Assembly: GCA_947584105.1 (NCBI GenBank)
Contig: CANPWK010000002.1
Span: forward strand, 1 to 21,664
DNA length: 21,664 nucleotides
Direction: 5' to 3'
Source: an uncultured Bacilli bacterium
GTDB taxonomy: Bacteria; Bacillota_I; Bacilli_A; RF39; UBA660
Shown here: piece by piece, positions 6,821 to 15,699 of the stretch
How positions within the stretch are numbered: the stretch's first letter is position 1
How the letters are laid out: each line of letters opens with the position of its first letter
Notes under the pieces: generated by a model
Told to the model about the DNA's origin: nothing
Seen by the model: only the letters and a program-made list of their open reading frames with translations
The model's database searches: none
Translations under genes and position numbers: made by a program

Positions 6821-9800
6821 ATGGATAGTAAGCTTGCAATATTAATTGATAAATTGAAACTAAATGAATATAAAAATTATTTTGAAGATGGTCGTTTATT
6901 AAAAATAATAGGAAATAATGATCATAGTGAATATACATTTTATATGGAGTTAAAAAACAGTCTACCAGTTAATATATATGATGAATTATATAATAATTTG
7001 GTAAGTTACTACAAAGATTTGCATATTTCGCTTAATGTAAAGTTATCTAATAAGGATAATGATTTAATAATTCCTTATTTTAAATATTTTATAGAAAGAT
7101 ATAGTAAAAATTGTCCAATGTTAACATTATTTTTAAGTGATAAAATAGAAATAAAAGACAATTTACTTATTATTTACGTTACATCCAAAAATGAAGTTGA
7201 TAAATTTAATTCTATTGTTGATAATTTAAAAAAATCTTTTTTTAATGCTGGTTATGAATTAGAATTTAAGGCTGTTATTGATGAAAAGTTAGAAAATGAA
7301 TTAAAAAAAGAAATAGAGGATAATATTATTAACAATAGTCAGATTACGAAATCTAATTTTGAAAAGAAAGAACCAGTTAAAGAAAATAGTTATAAGAAAA
7401 AATACATTCCAAAGCAAATTGAAACCGTAGATGATCCAAAAGTTATACTTGGTAGAATTATTGATACTGCAGCTGTTAGAATCGATACTTTAAATGGTCC
7501 TACAAATAATGTTACTGTTGAGGCTAGTGTATTTGGGCTAGATGTACGTGAAACGCGTACCGATTTGCGAATTATAACTTTAAAGATAACTGATTATACT
7601 GATAGTATGTATGCTAAAATATTTGTAAACGGTGATGTTACTAATTTAACAAATTCTATAAAAAAGGGGACTTTTTATAAATTTCGCGGAAATATAAAAG
7701 AAGATAAATATGCTAATGAAGATTCTTTAGTTATTAGTGATATTAATATTAGTGATAGAAAGTTGCAATCAAGGATTGATGATGCTTTAGTTAAAAGAGT
7801 TGAACTTCATGCTCATACTATGATGAGTCAAATGGATGGGGTAGTGGATGCTAAAACTTTAGTAAAACAAGCGTATAGTTGGGGGCATAAAGCAATTGCT
7901 ATTACTGATCATAATGGTTGTCAGGCTTTCCCTGATGTTTATCATTTTGTTTGTGATTGTAATAAAAATAAAAAAGATGATGAGGAACCTTTTAAAGCTA
8001 TATATGGTACGGAAATGACTATGATTGATGATACAGTTAAGATAGTCGTTAGACCTAGTGACCAAAAATTAATGGAAACTACATATGTAGTATTCGATTT
8101 AGAAACTACTGGATTTAATGCTGGTGGTAAAGATTCTATTATTGAAATAGGTGCAGTCAAAATAAAAGATGGGGTTATTTTAGAAAAATATGATGAATTA
8201 ATTAATCCTGGTCATCCTTTGCCTGAAAGAATTACAGAAGTTACTAGTATAACTGATGAAATGCTTGAGGGAAAACGTAATGAAGAAGAAGCAGTAATTA
8301 GTTTTAAAGAGTGGGTAGGAGATTTACCTATGGTAGCACATAATGCTAAGTTTGATACTTCTTTTATAGAAATGGCTTATCATAAATACAATTTAGGTGA
8401 ATTTAATAATACAGTAATAGATACTTTAGAATTATCTAGAACTATGGATAATGGTTATGCTAGACATAGTTTATCTGCTTTAGTTAAAAGATATAATGTT
8501 CCTTTTGATGAGGAGTCACATCACCGTGGTGATTATGATGCTGAAGGGACAGCCTTAGTATTTCACAAAATGTTACAAAAGTTAATTTCTCGCAATTTTA
8601 ATTTAATTAGTGATTTGGATAAATTGGTTGAAAAAAATGAAATTCATAAATATGGGGAATCACATCATATAAATATTTTAGTAAAAAATAAAGTTGGTCT
8701 TAAAAATTTATTTAAAATAATTAGTTTAGCTAATACTACATATCTTTATAAAACACCTAGAATATTACGTAGTGAAATAGAAAAATTACGAGAAGGGTTA
8801 CTTGTAGGTAGTGGTTGTTATGAATCTGAAGTATTTACTTTAGCTCGTAGTAAAAGTGATGAAGAATTGACTAACATTATTAATTTTTATGATTATGTTG
8901 AAGTTCAGCCTATTGAAGTATATGATCATTTAATTCAAATGGGTGATTTTGAAAATAAAGCTGAATTAATTGAAAACATAAAAAAAATTATTAGAGTTAC
9001 TGAAGCAGCTGGCAAAATTGTAGTTGCGACAGGGGATGTTCATCATTTAAATCGCGAGGATCGTATTTATCGAGAAATCATTGTAAACCAAAAGGTTCCA
9101 GGTGGAGGTCGTCATCCTTTAGCTAAGAAAGATATTACAAAAATTCCATGCCAACATTTTAGGACAACAAGAGAAATGCTTGAAGATTTTGAATTTTTAG
9201 GTGATGAAAAAGCTTATGAGGTTGTTGTAGAAAATACAAATAAAATTGCTGATATGGTTGATGTTATTGAAGTAATTATTGAGACAGGTGGAGTTCCTTT
9301 TTCACCTAAGATTGATAAGTCGGTAGAAACAGTTACTGATTTAGTTTATACTAAAGCTAGTAGTTGGTATGGGAATCCATTACCTTTGAATATTGAAGAA
9401 CGTATTGCGAAAGAATTGTATGGAGATGCTGTACTTAATAGTATTAAAGATAAGCTAGATGAGGAAGGAAATTTAACTGGTGAGGAATATACTAAAGAGG
9501 CATTTAAAAGATTACATGATGTTATTCTTAAGGGTCAAGAAGATGTCAAGAATTTAATTCGACAAAATTTAGAAAAAAAAGACCATCTTGAGGGTAATGA
9601 ATTAGAAAAAAAAGTCAAAAAAATGTTAGGAGGCATTATTGGTGGTGGTTTTGACGTTATATATTTAATTGCTCAAAAACTGGTTAAACATTCAAATGAC
9701 GATGGATATTTAGTTGGATCACGTGGATCAGTAGGATCTAGTTTTGTTGCTACTATGATGGGTATAACTGAAGTTAATCCACTTCCAGCTCATTATCGTT

Positions 9801-11416
9801 GCAAGAAATGTCAACATAGTATTTTTGATGATGATAATGGAGAACCTTTAGGTAAAGAATATTCTAGTGGTTTTGATCTTCCTGATAGAATTTGTCCAAA
9901 TTGTGGGGAAAAATTATATAAAGATGGTCAAGATATGCCTTTTGCTACTTTCTTAGGATTTAATGCTGATAAAGTACCAGATATCGATCTTAACTTTTCT
10001 GATTTAAATCAAGCTGCAGCTCATGAATATACCAAAGTATTATTTGGTGTTGATAACGTTTATCGTGCAGGAACTATTGGAACTGTTGCTGAAAAGACTG
10101 CTTTTGGATTCGTTAAGGGATATTGTGAAGATAAAAATATTTTAATGAATACAGCTGAGATTGAACGATTAGCAATGGGTTGTACTGGTGTAAAGAGAAC
10201 AACTGGTCAACATCCAGGTGGTATAGTTGTTATTCCTGGTTATATGGATGTATTTGATTTTACTCCTTTTCAGTATCCAGCCGATGATGCAACATCAGCT
10301 TGGCGTACTACTCACTTTGATTATCATGCTATAGATCAAGATGTACTTAAGCTAGATATTTTAGGACATTCTGACCCAACCCAGTTGCGTATGTTACAAG
10401 ATCTATCTGGTATGGATGTAACGACTGTGCCTTTGGATGATAAAGAAACTATGCGTATATTTTTATCACCTGAGCCATTAGGTGTTACTAAAGAACAAAT
10501 TATGAATGAAACAGGAACACTAGGTATTCCTGAATTTGGAACACCATTTACAATAGGAATGTTAGTAGATACGAAGCCAACAACATTTTCAGAATTAATA
10601 AAAATATCAGGATTGTCACATGGGACTGATGTATGGTTAGGTAATGCGCAAGATTTGATTAGAAATAAAATTGTTCCATTTAAAGATGTAATAGGTTGTC
10701 GTGATGATATTATGGTATATCTTATGTATCATGGTGTAGAACCAATTAAGGCTTTTAAAATAATGGAATTCGTTCGTAAAGGTAAGGCTAGTCGTGATCC
10801 GGATACTTGGAAGGGATATATTGAGATTATGCAAGAAGCAGGAATTGATGATTGGTTTATTGATTCTTGTGGCAAAATTAAATATATGTTCCCCAAAGCA
10901 CATGCGGCTGCATATGTTATTAGTGCTTTTCGAATTGCATGGTTTAAAGTACATATGCCAGTTTTATATTATGCAACATATTTTTCAGCTCGTATAACTG
11001 ATTATGATATTGATGTAATGATTAAAGGCTATGATGCAATAAAAAACAGAATGCAAGAAATTATTAATAAGGGTTATGAGGCTACTAATAAAGAGCTATC
11101 TGTTTTAGAAACATTGAAAATAGCATTGGAAGCAACCGCAAGAGGAATTAAATTTTTACCGATAGATCTTGGTATTAGTGAAGCCACAACTTTTAAAGTT
11201 AAAGATGAAAAATCTATGTATCCTCCTTTTTCTAGTATTGATGGTCTTGGGGATACAGTAGCTAAAAATATTGTTTTAGAAAGAAATAAAAAAGATTTTT
11301 TAAGTATTGAAGAATTACAACATAGAGCAAAAATTTCGTCAACTTTAATAGAAAAAATGCGTATGATGGGTATATTGGATAAAATGGATGAATCCAACCA
11401 ACTTAGTTTATTTTAA
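6821..11416 (+). CDS. polC: DNA polymerase III alpha subunit, PolC type
   Basis: Replicative polymerase with built-in proofreading. I choose ATG 6821, five bases after GGTGG, because an in-frame ATG at 6809 falls at or before the predicted transcription start; this gives 1531 residues. Order: N-terminal domain, OB fold (about 200-310), PHP first half (VELHAHTMMSQMDG, ITDHNG), DEDD exonuclease insert (D426 and E428 in DLETTG, HNAKFD, HRGDYDAE), PHP second half, then palm with GYLVGSRGSVGSSFVA, zinc finger (C994, C997, C1025, C1028), catalytic D1054/D1056 in PDIDLNF, and RTTGQHPGG. The C-terminus ends QLSLF, a sliding-clamp binding motif. About 69 residues (867-935) just before the palm are extra compared with the PolC sequences I recall. 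The B. subtilis enzyme is 1437 residues. Confidence 0.97.
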   Translation: MDSKLAILIDKLKLNEYKNYFEDGRLLKIIGNNDHSEYTFYMELKNSLPVNIYDELYNNLVSYYKDLHISLNVKLSNKDNDLIIPYFKYFIERYSKNCPMLTLFLSDKIEIKDNLLIIYVTSKNEVDKFNSIVDNLKKSFFNAGYELEFKAVIDEKLENELKKEIEDNIINNSQITKSNFEKKEPVKENSYKKKYIPKQIETVDDPKVILGRIIDTAAVRIDTLNGPTNNVTVEASVFGLDVRETRTDLRIITLKITDYTDSMYAKIFVNGDVTNLTNSIKKGTFYKFRGNIKEDKYANEDSLVISDINISDRKLQSRIDDALVKRVELHAHTMMSQMDGVVDAKTLVKQAYSWGHKAIAITDHNGCQAFPDVYHFVCDCNKNKKDDEEPFKAIYGTEMTMIDDTVKIVVRPSDQKLMETTYVVFDLETTGFNAGGKDSIIEIGAVKIKDGVILEKYDELINPGHPLPERITEVTSITDEMLEGKRNEEEAVISFKEWVGDLPMVAHNAKFDTSFIEMAYHKYNLGEFNNTVIDTLELSRTMDNGYARHSLSALVKRYNVPFDEESHHRGDYDAEGTALVFHKMLQKLISRNFNLISDLDKLVEKNEIHKYGESHHINILVKNKVGLKNLFKIISLANTTYLYKTPRILRSEIEKLREGLLVGSGCYESEVFTLARSKSDEELTNIINFYDYVEVQPIEVYDHLIQMGDFENKAELIENIKKIIRVTEAAGKIVVATGDVHHLNREDRIYREIIVNQKVPGGGRHPLAKKDITKIPCQHFRTTREMLEDFEFLGDEKAYEVVVENTNKIADMVDVIEVIIETGGVPFSPKIDKSVETVTDLVYTKASSWYGNPLPLNIEERIAKELYGDAVLNSIKDKLDEEGNLTGEEYTKEAFKRLHDVILKGQEDVKNLIRQNLEKKDHLEGNELEKKVKKMLGGIIGGGFDVIYLIAQKLVKHSNDDGYLVGSRGSVGSSFVATMMGITEVNPLPAHYRCKKCQHSIFDDDNGEPLGKEYSSGFDLPDRICPNCGEKLYKDGQDMPFATFLGFNADKVPDIDLNFSDLNQAAAHEYTKVLFGVDNVYRAGTIGTVAEKTAFGFVKGYCEDKNILMNTAEIERLAMGCTGVKRTTGQHPGGIVVIPGYMDVFDFTPFQYPADDATSAWRTTHFDYHAIDQDVLKLDILGHSDPTQLRMLQDLSGMDVTTVPLDDKETMRIFLSPEPLGVTKEQIMNETGTLGIPEFGTPFTIGMLVDTKPTTFSELIKISGLSHGTDVWLGNAQDLIRNKIVPFKDVIGCRDDIMVYLMYHGVEPIKAFKIMEFVRKGKASRDPDTWKGYIEIMQEAGIDDWFIDSCGKIKYMFPKAHAAAYVISAFRIAWFKVHMPVLYYATYFSARITDYDIDVMIKGYDAIKNRMQEIINKGYEATNKELSVLETLKIALEATARGIKFLPIDLGISEATTFKVKDEKSMYPPFSSIDGLGDTVAKNIVLERNKKDFLSIEELQHRAKISSTLIEKMRMMGILDKMDESNQLSLF

Positions 11417-11438
11417 TGTAGATTTATTTTAACTTTTA

Positions 11439-11447
11439 TGGTATACT
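11439..11447 (+). promoter_or_regulatory. Promoter of the unknown gene after polC, extended -10
   Basis: TGGTATACT (11439-11447) matches an extended -10 except one base; no convincing -35 is seen. Predicted start near 11454 leaves a short leader carrying AGAGGTG. There is no hairpin between polC and this promoter, so polC transcripts may also read through. Confidence 0.6.
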
Positions 11448-11472
11448 ATTAATATAATTAAAGAGGTGTTAA

Positions 11473-12396
11473 ATGCAATTCCAACAAATTTTAGAAGCTT
11501 TAAAATTTAATATTATCGATATTAATCATGTTTCAAAAAATACATCTATTAATCAAATTACAAAAAATAAGGATAGATTATCATTAATTTTGAAAAATAA
11601 AAATCCACAAATTCAAATTTATTTTAATGTTTTTTTGAATCATATGAATTTATTATTAAATCAGTTGCAAAATGGAGAAGTTAATCCTGATTTTGTAGAT
11701 GCTTGTTTTAAAGAGGTTACATTATTAGAAAAAAAATTTGTAATTTCTAAAGAGATGATTTTAAATGATTTAAATAAAATTTATAGTAAATTTTTAACTA
11801 TAACTAGTTCAAAATTTTTAATAGATGAGAACTTTACTAAAAATTCTTTAATTGAATATGATAAGTTATCTAAACAAATGCTAAAAATATTTGATAATAT
11901 TAAAGATAATAAAAATAACTTTAAATTTAGTGATGATTTTAATATATTATTAATAACTATTAATAAAAAATTAAATGGAATTTTAGAAGAAATTATTCTC
12001 CAACTTATACATCGAAGTCAGTTATCTAAGGGAACGCAAGTACAATATAGATTAAATATTAAAAATGGCGATTATGATAAGGTTATAAGAGAAGATTTAT
12101 TAAAATTTAATTTATTAAATCCAATGGTTAGAGATAGTATATTAATTAAATTAAAAAATGTATTATCTGGATTAAATGAATTAATGTATATGGATATGCC
12201 TAATCAAATTACAAATAATGATAATTTAATAGTGGATGATCCAGAAATGGAACAATATAGAAAAAGAGCTAAAAATTTAGAAGAAAATTTGATTGCTTCA
12301 GGGAATTTTTCTATAACAGCAGCCCATAAATTAAATCAAATCAACTCTTTGATAACTGATTATGAAACTAATTCTAATAATAACAAAAAAAAATAA
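11473..12396 (+). CDS. Uncharacterised 307-residue soluble protein between polC and rpmB
   Basis: I do not recognise this protein. It starts at ATG 11473, four bases after GAGGTG, has its own promoter and ends in a strong terminator, so it is a real expressed gene. It is rich in Lys, Asn, Ile and Leu, has no membrane segment or signal peptide, one cysteine (DACFKEV), and looks almost entirely alpha-helical with heptad-like leucine spacing. A relatively well-mixed central segment (SQLSKGTQVQYRLNIKNGDY, then LNPMVRDSILIKLKNVLSGL) may be the conserved core; the C-terminus (EMEQYRKRAKNLEENL...) looks like a helical tail ending in a low-complexity Asn/Lys run. Its neighbours polC and dnaE suggest, but do not show, a link with replication. 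Confidence 0.85.
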   Translation: MQFQQILEALKFNIIDINHVSKNTSINQITKNKDRLSLILKNKNPQIQIYFNVFLNHMNLLLNQLQNGEVNPDFVDACFKEVTLLEKKFVISKEMILNDLNKIYSKFLTITSSKFLIDENFTKNSLIEYDKLSKQMLKIFDNIKDNKNNFKFSDDFNILLITINKKLNGILEEIILQLIHRSQLSKGTQVQYRLNIKNGDYDKVIREDLLKFNLLNPMVRDSILIKLKNVLSGLNELMYMDMPNQITNNDNLIVDDPEMEQYRKRAKNLEENLIASGNFSITAAHKLNQINSLITDYETNSNNNKKK

Positions 12397-12422
12397 AATC
12401 TTTCAAATGATTTTATTTTTTT
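12387..12422. terminator. Two-way terminator between the unknown gene and rpmB
   Basis: An A-rich left arm ending in AATAAAATC (12392-12400) pairs with GATTTTATT (12409-12417), extended by further A-T pairs, around loop TTTCAAAT. Flanking A and T runs give a U tract on both strands, so it can stop the upstream gene (plus) and rpmB (minus). The TAA of the upstream gene (12394-12396) lies in the stem and the rpmB stop (12421-12423) at the edge. Confidence 0.85.
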
Positions 12423-12594
12423 ATACGTTTAATAATTTATTTAAAGTTCTTTTTTCTCTTGCACTCATTCTTACTTTTTTTCCATTAATAGTTACAATTT
12501 GTAAATTTGGCTTTTGAGCATGTCTAGTAGCTCTTAATGAGTGAGATCTTCTATTACCAACAAGTGGTTTTTTATTTGTTACTTTCTTTGCCAT
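12421..12594 (-). CDS. rpmB: Ribosomal protein L28
   Basis: Large-subunit ribosomal protein, 57 residues, strongly basic. The ATG at 12594 is chosen because GGAGG lies eight bases upstream on the minus strand; a longer frame to 12612 would start ahead of the family's usual beginning. The sequence GNRRSHSLRATRHAQKPNLQ followed by VRMSAREKRTL is the L28 signature. The N-terminal zinc-type cysteine seen in some L28 proteins is absent (MAKKVTNKKPLVGN), i.e. a cysteine-free version. It is a single-gene unit with its own promoter, divergent from dnaE and convergent with the unknown gene. Confidence 0.93.
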   Translation of the reverse strand: MAKKVTNKKPLVGNRRSHSLRATRHAQKPNLQIVTINGKKVRMSAREKRTLNKLLNV

Positions 12595-12631
12595 AAACAA
12601 ACCTCCAATCAAAGTTTTTCTCTGCTTTTAG

Positions 12632-12660
12632 AGTTTATCATATTTTTATGAATAAGTCAA
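12632..12660 (-). promoter_or_regulatory. Promoter of rpmB
   Basis: Read on the minus strand: TTGACT (12660-12655), 17-base spacer ending in TGA, then TAAACT (12637-12632). This is the best -35 in the window, combined with a TGn extension. Predicted start near 12625 leaves a leader of about 30 bases with GGAGG. Confidence 0.8.
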
Positions 12661-12667
12661 ATATTTA

Positions 12668-12696
12668 TTGAAAAATATATAAATTATTAGTAAAAT
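12668..12696 (+). promoter_or_regulatory. Promoter of dnaE
   Basis: TTGAAA (12668-12673), 17-base spacer, TAAAAT (12691-12696), with no TG extension. Predicted start near 12703, immediately before AAGGAGGT (12705-12712). Its -35 lies only seven bases from the -35 of the divergent rpmB promoter. Confidence 0.7.
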
Positions 12697-12717
12697 ATAC
12701 ATATAAGGAGGTAATTT

Positions 12718-15639
12718 ATGTATGTTCCACTTAATATAAAAACAGATAATTATTTACAATCAAGTATGATTAAAATATCTGATTTAATTCAATTTGCTTT
12801 AGATAATAATATTACCTCTCTTACGATAACTGATAATAATATGTATGGGGTTATTGATTTTTATAAAGCCTGTAAAGATAATAATATAAAACCAATCATT
12901 GGGTTAGAAGTTGTTATTGATTCTTTAATAGTAATATTATATGCTAAAGATTATGAAGGGTATTTAAATTTAGTTAAATTATCAACAATGATGTCTTCTA
13001 AAGAATTAAGTACTTTAGATATTATTAATTATAATAGCAAACTTATTTGTATATTACCATACGAAAGTAGACAATTATATGATAAATTATCTAATGTTTT
13101 TGTTGATATATTTTTATCATATAAAAATAAAAAAGAAAAAGATCAGTTAAATGGTAGATTAGTTTATATGAATAAAATTAATTATTTGTATAAACAAAAT
13201 GGTAATGATATGAAATATTTAGAAGCTATTAAGGATGGTGTTGGAGTTAAATTTATCGAAACTGATTATTCTGACAATTATTTAAAACTAGAATCAGAAA
13301 TAGATAATGACAGAAAAACACTTGAAAATAATTATATTATTAATGATATGTGTAATGTGGAAATTATTTTTAATCAAAATTTAATGCCTAAATATCCTAA
13401 TCCTGATAATATTGATAGTTTTAATTATTTGAAGAAATTATGTATTGATGGTGCTAAAAAAAAGTTTGGAAGCAAAATTAGTAGGATTTATCAAGAACGA
13501 TTAAAATATGAATTAAGTGTAATTAATAATATGGGATTTTGTGATTATTTTCTTATCGTTCAAGATTATGTTAATTATGCTAAAGATAATAATATAATAG
13601 TAGGAATTGGTAGAGGTAGTGCGGTATCAAGCTTGGTAGCTTATCTTCTTAATATAACAGATGTTGATCCATTAAAATATGATTTGTTGTTTGAAAGATT
13701 TTTAAATCCAGAGCGTATTAGTATGCCTGATATTGACATTGATTTTGAACATGAAAAAAGAGATGTTGTGATAAATTATTGTATCAATAAATATGGTATG
13801 AAAAAAGTAGCTCCAATAATTGCTTTTGGAACTTTGGGGGCTAAGGGAGCAATTAGAGATGTAGGACGTTGTTTAGAGATAGATTTATCGCAAGTAGATA
13901 GTATTTGTAAGTTATTGGATTCTAAATTATCTTTAAGGGAAAATTATCAAAACAACAAAAAATTACAAGATTATTTAAATAGAAAACAAAGTTTATTAAA
14001 TTTATATAAAATAGCTATGCATTTTGAAGGTTTAAAACGTCATACTACAATACATGCAGCAGGTATTGTTATGTCCAAAATTGATTTAGATCAAGTAATA
14101 CCTCTTGTTGACCATAATGATTTTTATACTAGTGGTTACGATATGACTTATTTAGAAGAAATAGGTTTATTAAAAATGGATTTTTTAGCTATTAAATATT
14201 TAACTACTATTCATAAAATTATTGATCTTGTAAATCATAATTATAATTTGAATTTAAATTTTTATGATATAGATTTTAACGATGATAAAGTTATTGAGAT
14301 ATTTAATAAAGCTGATACAATTGGTATATTTCAATTCGAATCTAGTGGAATGATTAATTTTTTAAGTCAATTAAAACCTACTAATATTGATGATATAATA
14401 GCATCCATTGCTTTATTTAGACCGGGACCTATGAAAAATATTCCAACATTTATAAAAAGAAAACATGGTATTGAGAAAATAGTTTATTTGCATGATAGTT
14501 TAATTGACATTTTAAAGCCAACTTATGGGATAATTATTTATCAAGAACAAATTATGCAGATTGCTCAAATTATGGCAGATTATAGTTTAAAAGAAGCTGA
14601 TATTTTGAGAAAGGCAATGAGCAAGAAAAATAAATCTTTGTTAGAACAACAACAGGATATATTTAAAAAACGTAGTTTAAATCTAGGATATGATGAAAAA
14701 ACTATAGATGAAGTGTTTGCTACAATGATGAAATTTGCAGAATATGGGTTTAACAAATCTCATTCGGTAGGATATTCTCATATTGCTTTAAAAATGGCAT
14801 ATTTAAAAGCTTATTATCGTAAAGAATTTTATACTTGTCTTTTAGAAAGTGAAAAGTCTAGTAAGGAAAAATTAAAATTATACATATATGAATTGAAGAA
14901 ATATAATATAGAGGTTATAAATCCTGATATTAATTTAAGTGGAAATAATTATGTAATAAATGGTCAAAATATAGTGTATCCTTTAAGTGGAATTAAAGGG
15001 ATAAATTCAAATGCAATAGAACAGATAATTTTAAAAAGAAAAGAAGGTATATTTACAGATATATATGATTTTATTAGTAGATGTTATGGAAAAATAATTA
15101 ATAAAAAAGTTATTGAATCTTTAATTTTAGCGGGAGCATTTGATAATTTAGGTTTAAATAGAAAAACTTTAATTACTAATATAGATATTATTATTAATTA
15201 TGGGGAACTTTTAAAAGATTTAGGTGAATATGCTTTGAAGCCAGAAATAAGTTATGTTGATGAATTTTCTGATTCAGAAATTATGAATTTGGAGTTGGAA
15301 TATTTTGGAATTTATTTAAAAAAACATCCAGTTACTAATGCTCGATTAAGAAAAAAGAATTTAATTAATCTACAGGAAATTAAAAATTATTTTAATAGAG
15401 TAGTTAATTTAGTAGTACTGGTTGATAGTATTAAAGAAATTGAAACTAAGGGAAAAGAAAAAATGTCTTTTATTGAAGGTAGTGATGAACTTGCTAATGT
15501 ATCTATTGTTTTATTTCCTAAAGTTTATAAACGATATCATATTGAAAAGAATGATGTCATATACTTAACTGGAAGAGTAGAAAAAAGATTTGATAAATAT
15601 CAAATAATTGCAAGTATGATAGAAAAGATTGAATATTAA
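12718..15639 (+). CDS. dnaE: DNA polymerase III alpha subunit, DnaE type (Gram-positive, second polymerase)
   Basis: C-family DNA polymerase without proofreading; in PolC-containing bacteria it extends primers before handing over to PolC. ATG 12718 follows AAGGAGGT by five bases; 973 residues, short beside about 1115 for B. subtilis DnaE. Order: PHP domain (1 to about 210), palm with GIGRGSAVSSLVAYLL, catalytic D338/D340 in PDIDIDFEH and D488 (KMDFLAIKYL), RHTTIHAAGIVMS, fingers (YQEQIMQIAQIMADYSLKEA), HhH region (IKGINSNAIEQI), and a C-terminal OB fold ending in RFDKYQIIA. The PHP metal site is eroded: the usual HLHVHS is VPLNIKTDN and the TDH of the family is TDN. Catalytic residues of the polymerase are intact. 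It is transcribed alone and its terminator overlaps the stop. Confidence 0.95.
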   Translation: MYVPLNIKTDNYLQSSMIKISDLIQFALDNNITSLTITDNNMYGVIDFYKACKDNNIKPIIGLEVVIDSLIVILYAKDYEGYLNLVKLSTMMSSKELSTLDIINYNSKLICILPYESRQLYDKLSNVFVDIFLSYKNKKEKDQLNGRLVYMNKINYLYKQNGNDMKYLEAIKDGVGVKFIETDYSDNYLKLESEIDNDRKTLENNYIINDMCNVEIIFNQNLMPKYPNPDNIDSFNYLKKLCIDGAKKKFGSKISRIYQERLKYELSVINNMGFCDYFLIVQDYVNYAKDNNIIVGIGRGSAVSSLVAYLLNITDVDPLKYDLLFERFLNPERISMPDIDIDFEHEKRDVVINYCINKYGMKKVAPIIAFGTLGAKGAIRDVGRCLEIDLSQVDSICKLLDSKLSLRENYQNNKKLQDYLNRKQSLLNLYKIAMHFEGLKRHTTIHAAGIVMSKIDLDQVIPLVDHNDFYTSGYDMTYLEEIGLLKMDFLAIKYLTTIHKIIDLVNHNYNLNLNFYDIDFNDDKVIEIFNKADTIGIFQFESSGMINFLSQLKPTNIDDIIASIALFRPGPMKNIPTFIKRKHGIEKIVYLHDSLIDILKPTYGIIIYQEQIMQIAQIMADYSLKEADILRKAMSKKNKSLLEQQQDIFKKRSLNLGYDEKTIDEVFATMMKFAEYGFNKSHSVGYSHIALKMAYLKAYYRKEFYTCLLESEKSSKEKLKLYIYELKKYNIEVINPDINLSGNNYVINGQNIVYPLSGIKGINSNAIEQIILKRKEGIFTDIYDFISRCYGKIINKKVIESLILAGAFDNLGLNRKTLITNIDIIINYGELLKDLGEYALKPEISYVDEFSDSEIMNLELEYFGIYLKKHPVTNARLRKKNLINLQEIKNYFNRVVNLVVLVDSIKEIETKGKEKMSFIEGSDELANVSIVLFPKVYKRYHIEKNDVIYLTGRVEKRFDKYQIIASMIEKIEY

Positions 15640-15652
15640 TCTTTTCTTTTTT
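15621..15652 (+). terminator. Terminator of dnaE, overlapping its stop codon
   Basis: AGAAAAGATT (15621-15630) pairs perfectly with AATCTTTTCT (15638-15647) around a 7-base loop, followed by T to 15652. The TAA (15637-15639) lies at the loop/stem boundary. Confidence 0.88.
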
Positions 15653-15660
15653 AAAAAAGA

Positions 15661-15680
15661 TGATATAATTATATTATAAT
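15661..15680 (+). promoter_or_regulatory. Promoter of the DUF3048 gene, two overlapping -10 candidates
   Basis: TGATATAAT (15661-15669) is a perfect extended -10; a second TATAAT lies at 15675-15680. Any -35 for the first would fall inside the dnaE terminator (15641-15646), so it must rely on the extended -10. Confidence 0.65.
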
Positions 15681-15699
15681 ATAGTTAGGATAGATAAAT

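Noticed and set aside
7859..8160. Open frames on the minus strand inside polC, and similar ones at 10637-10954 and 11074-11397.
   Set aside because: They lie wholly within highly conserved PolC codons, have no ribosome binding site or promoter, and read as no known protein.
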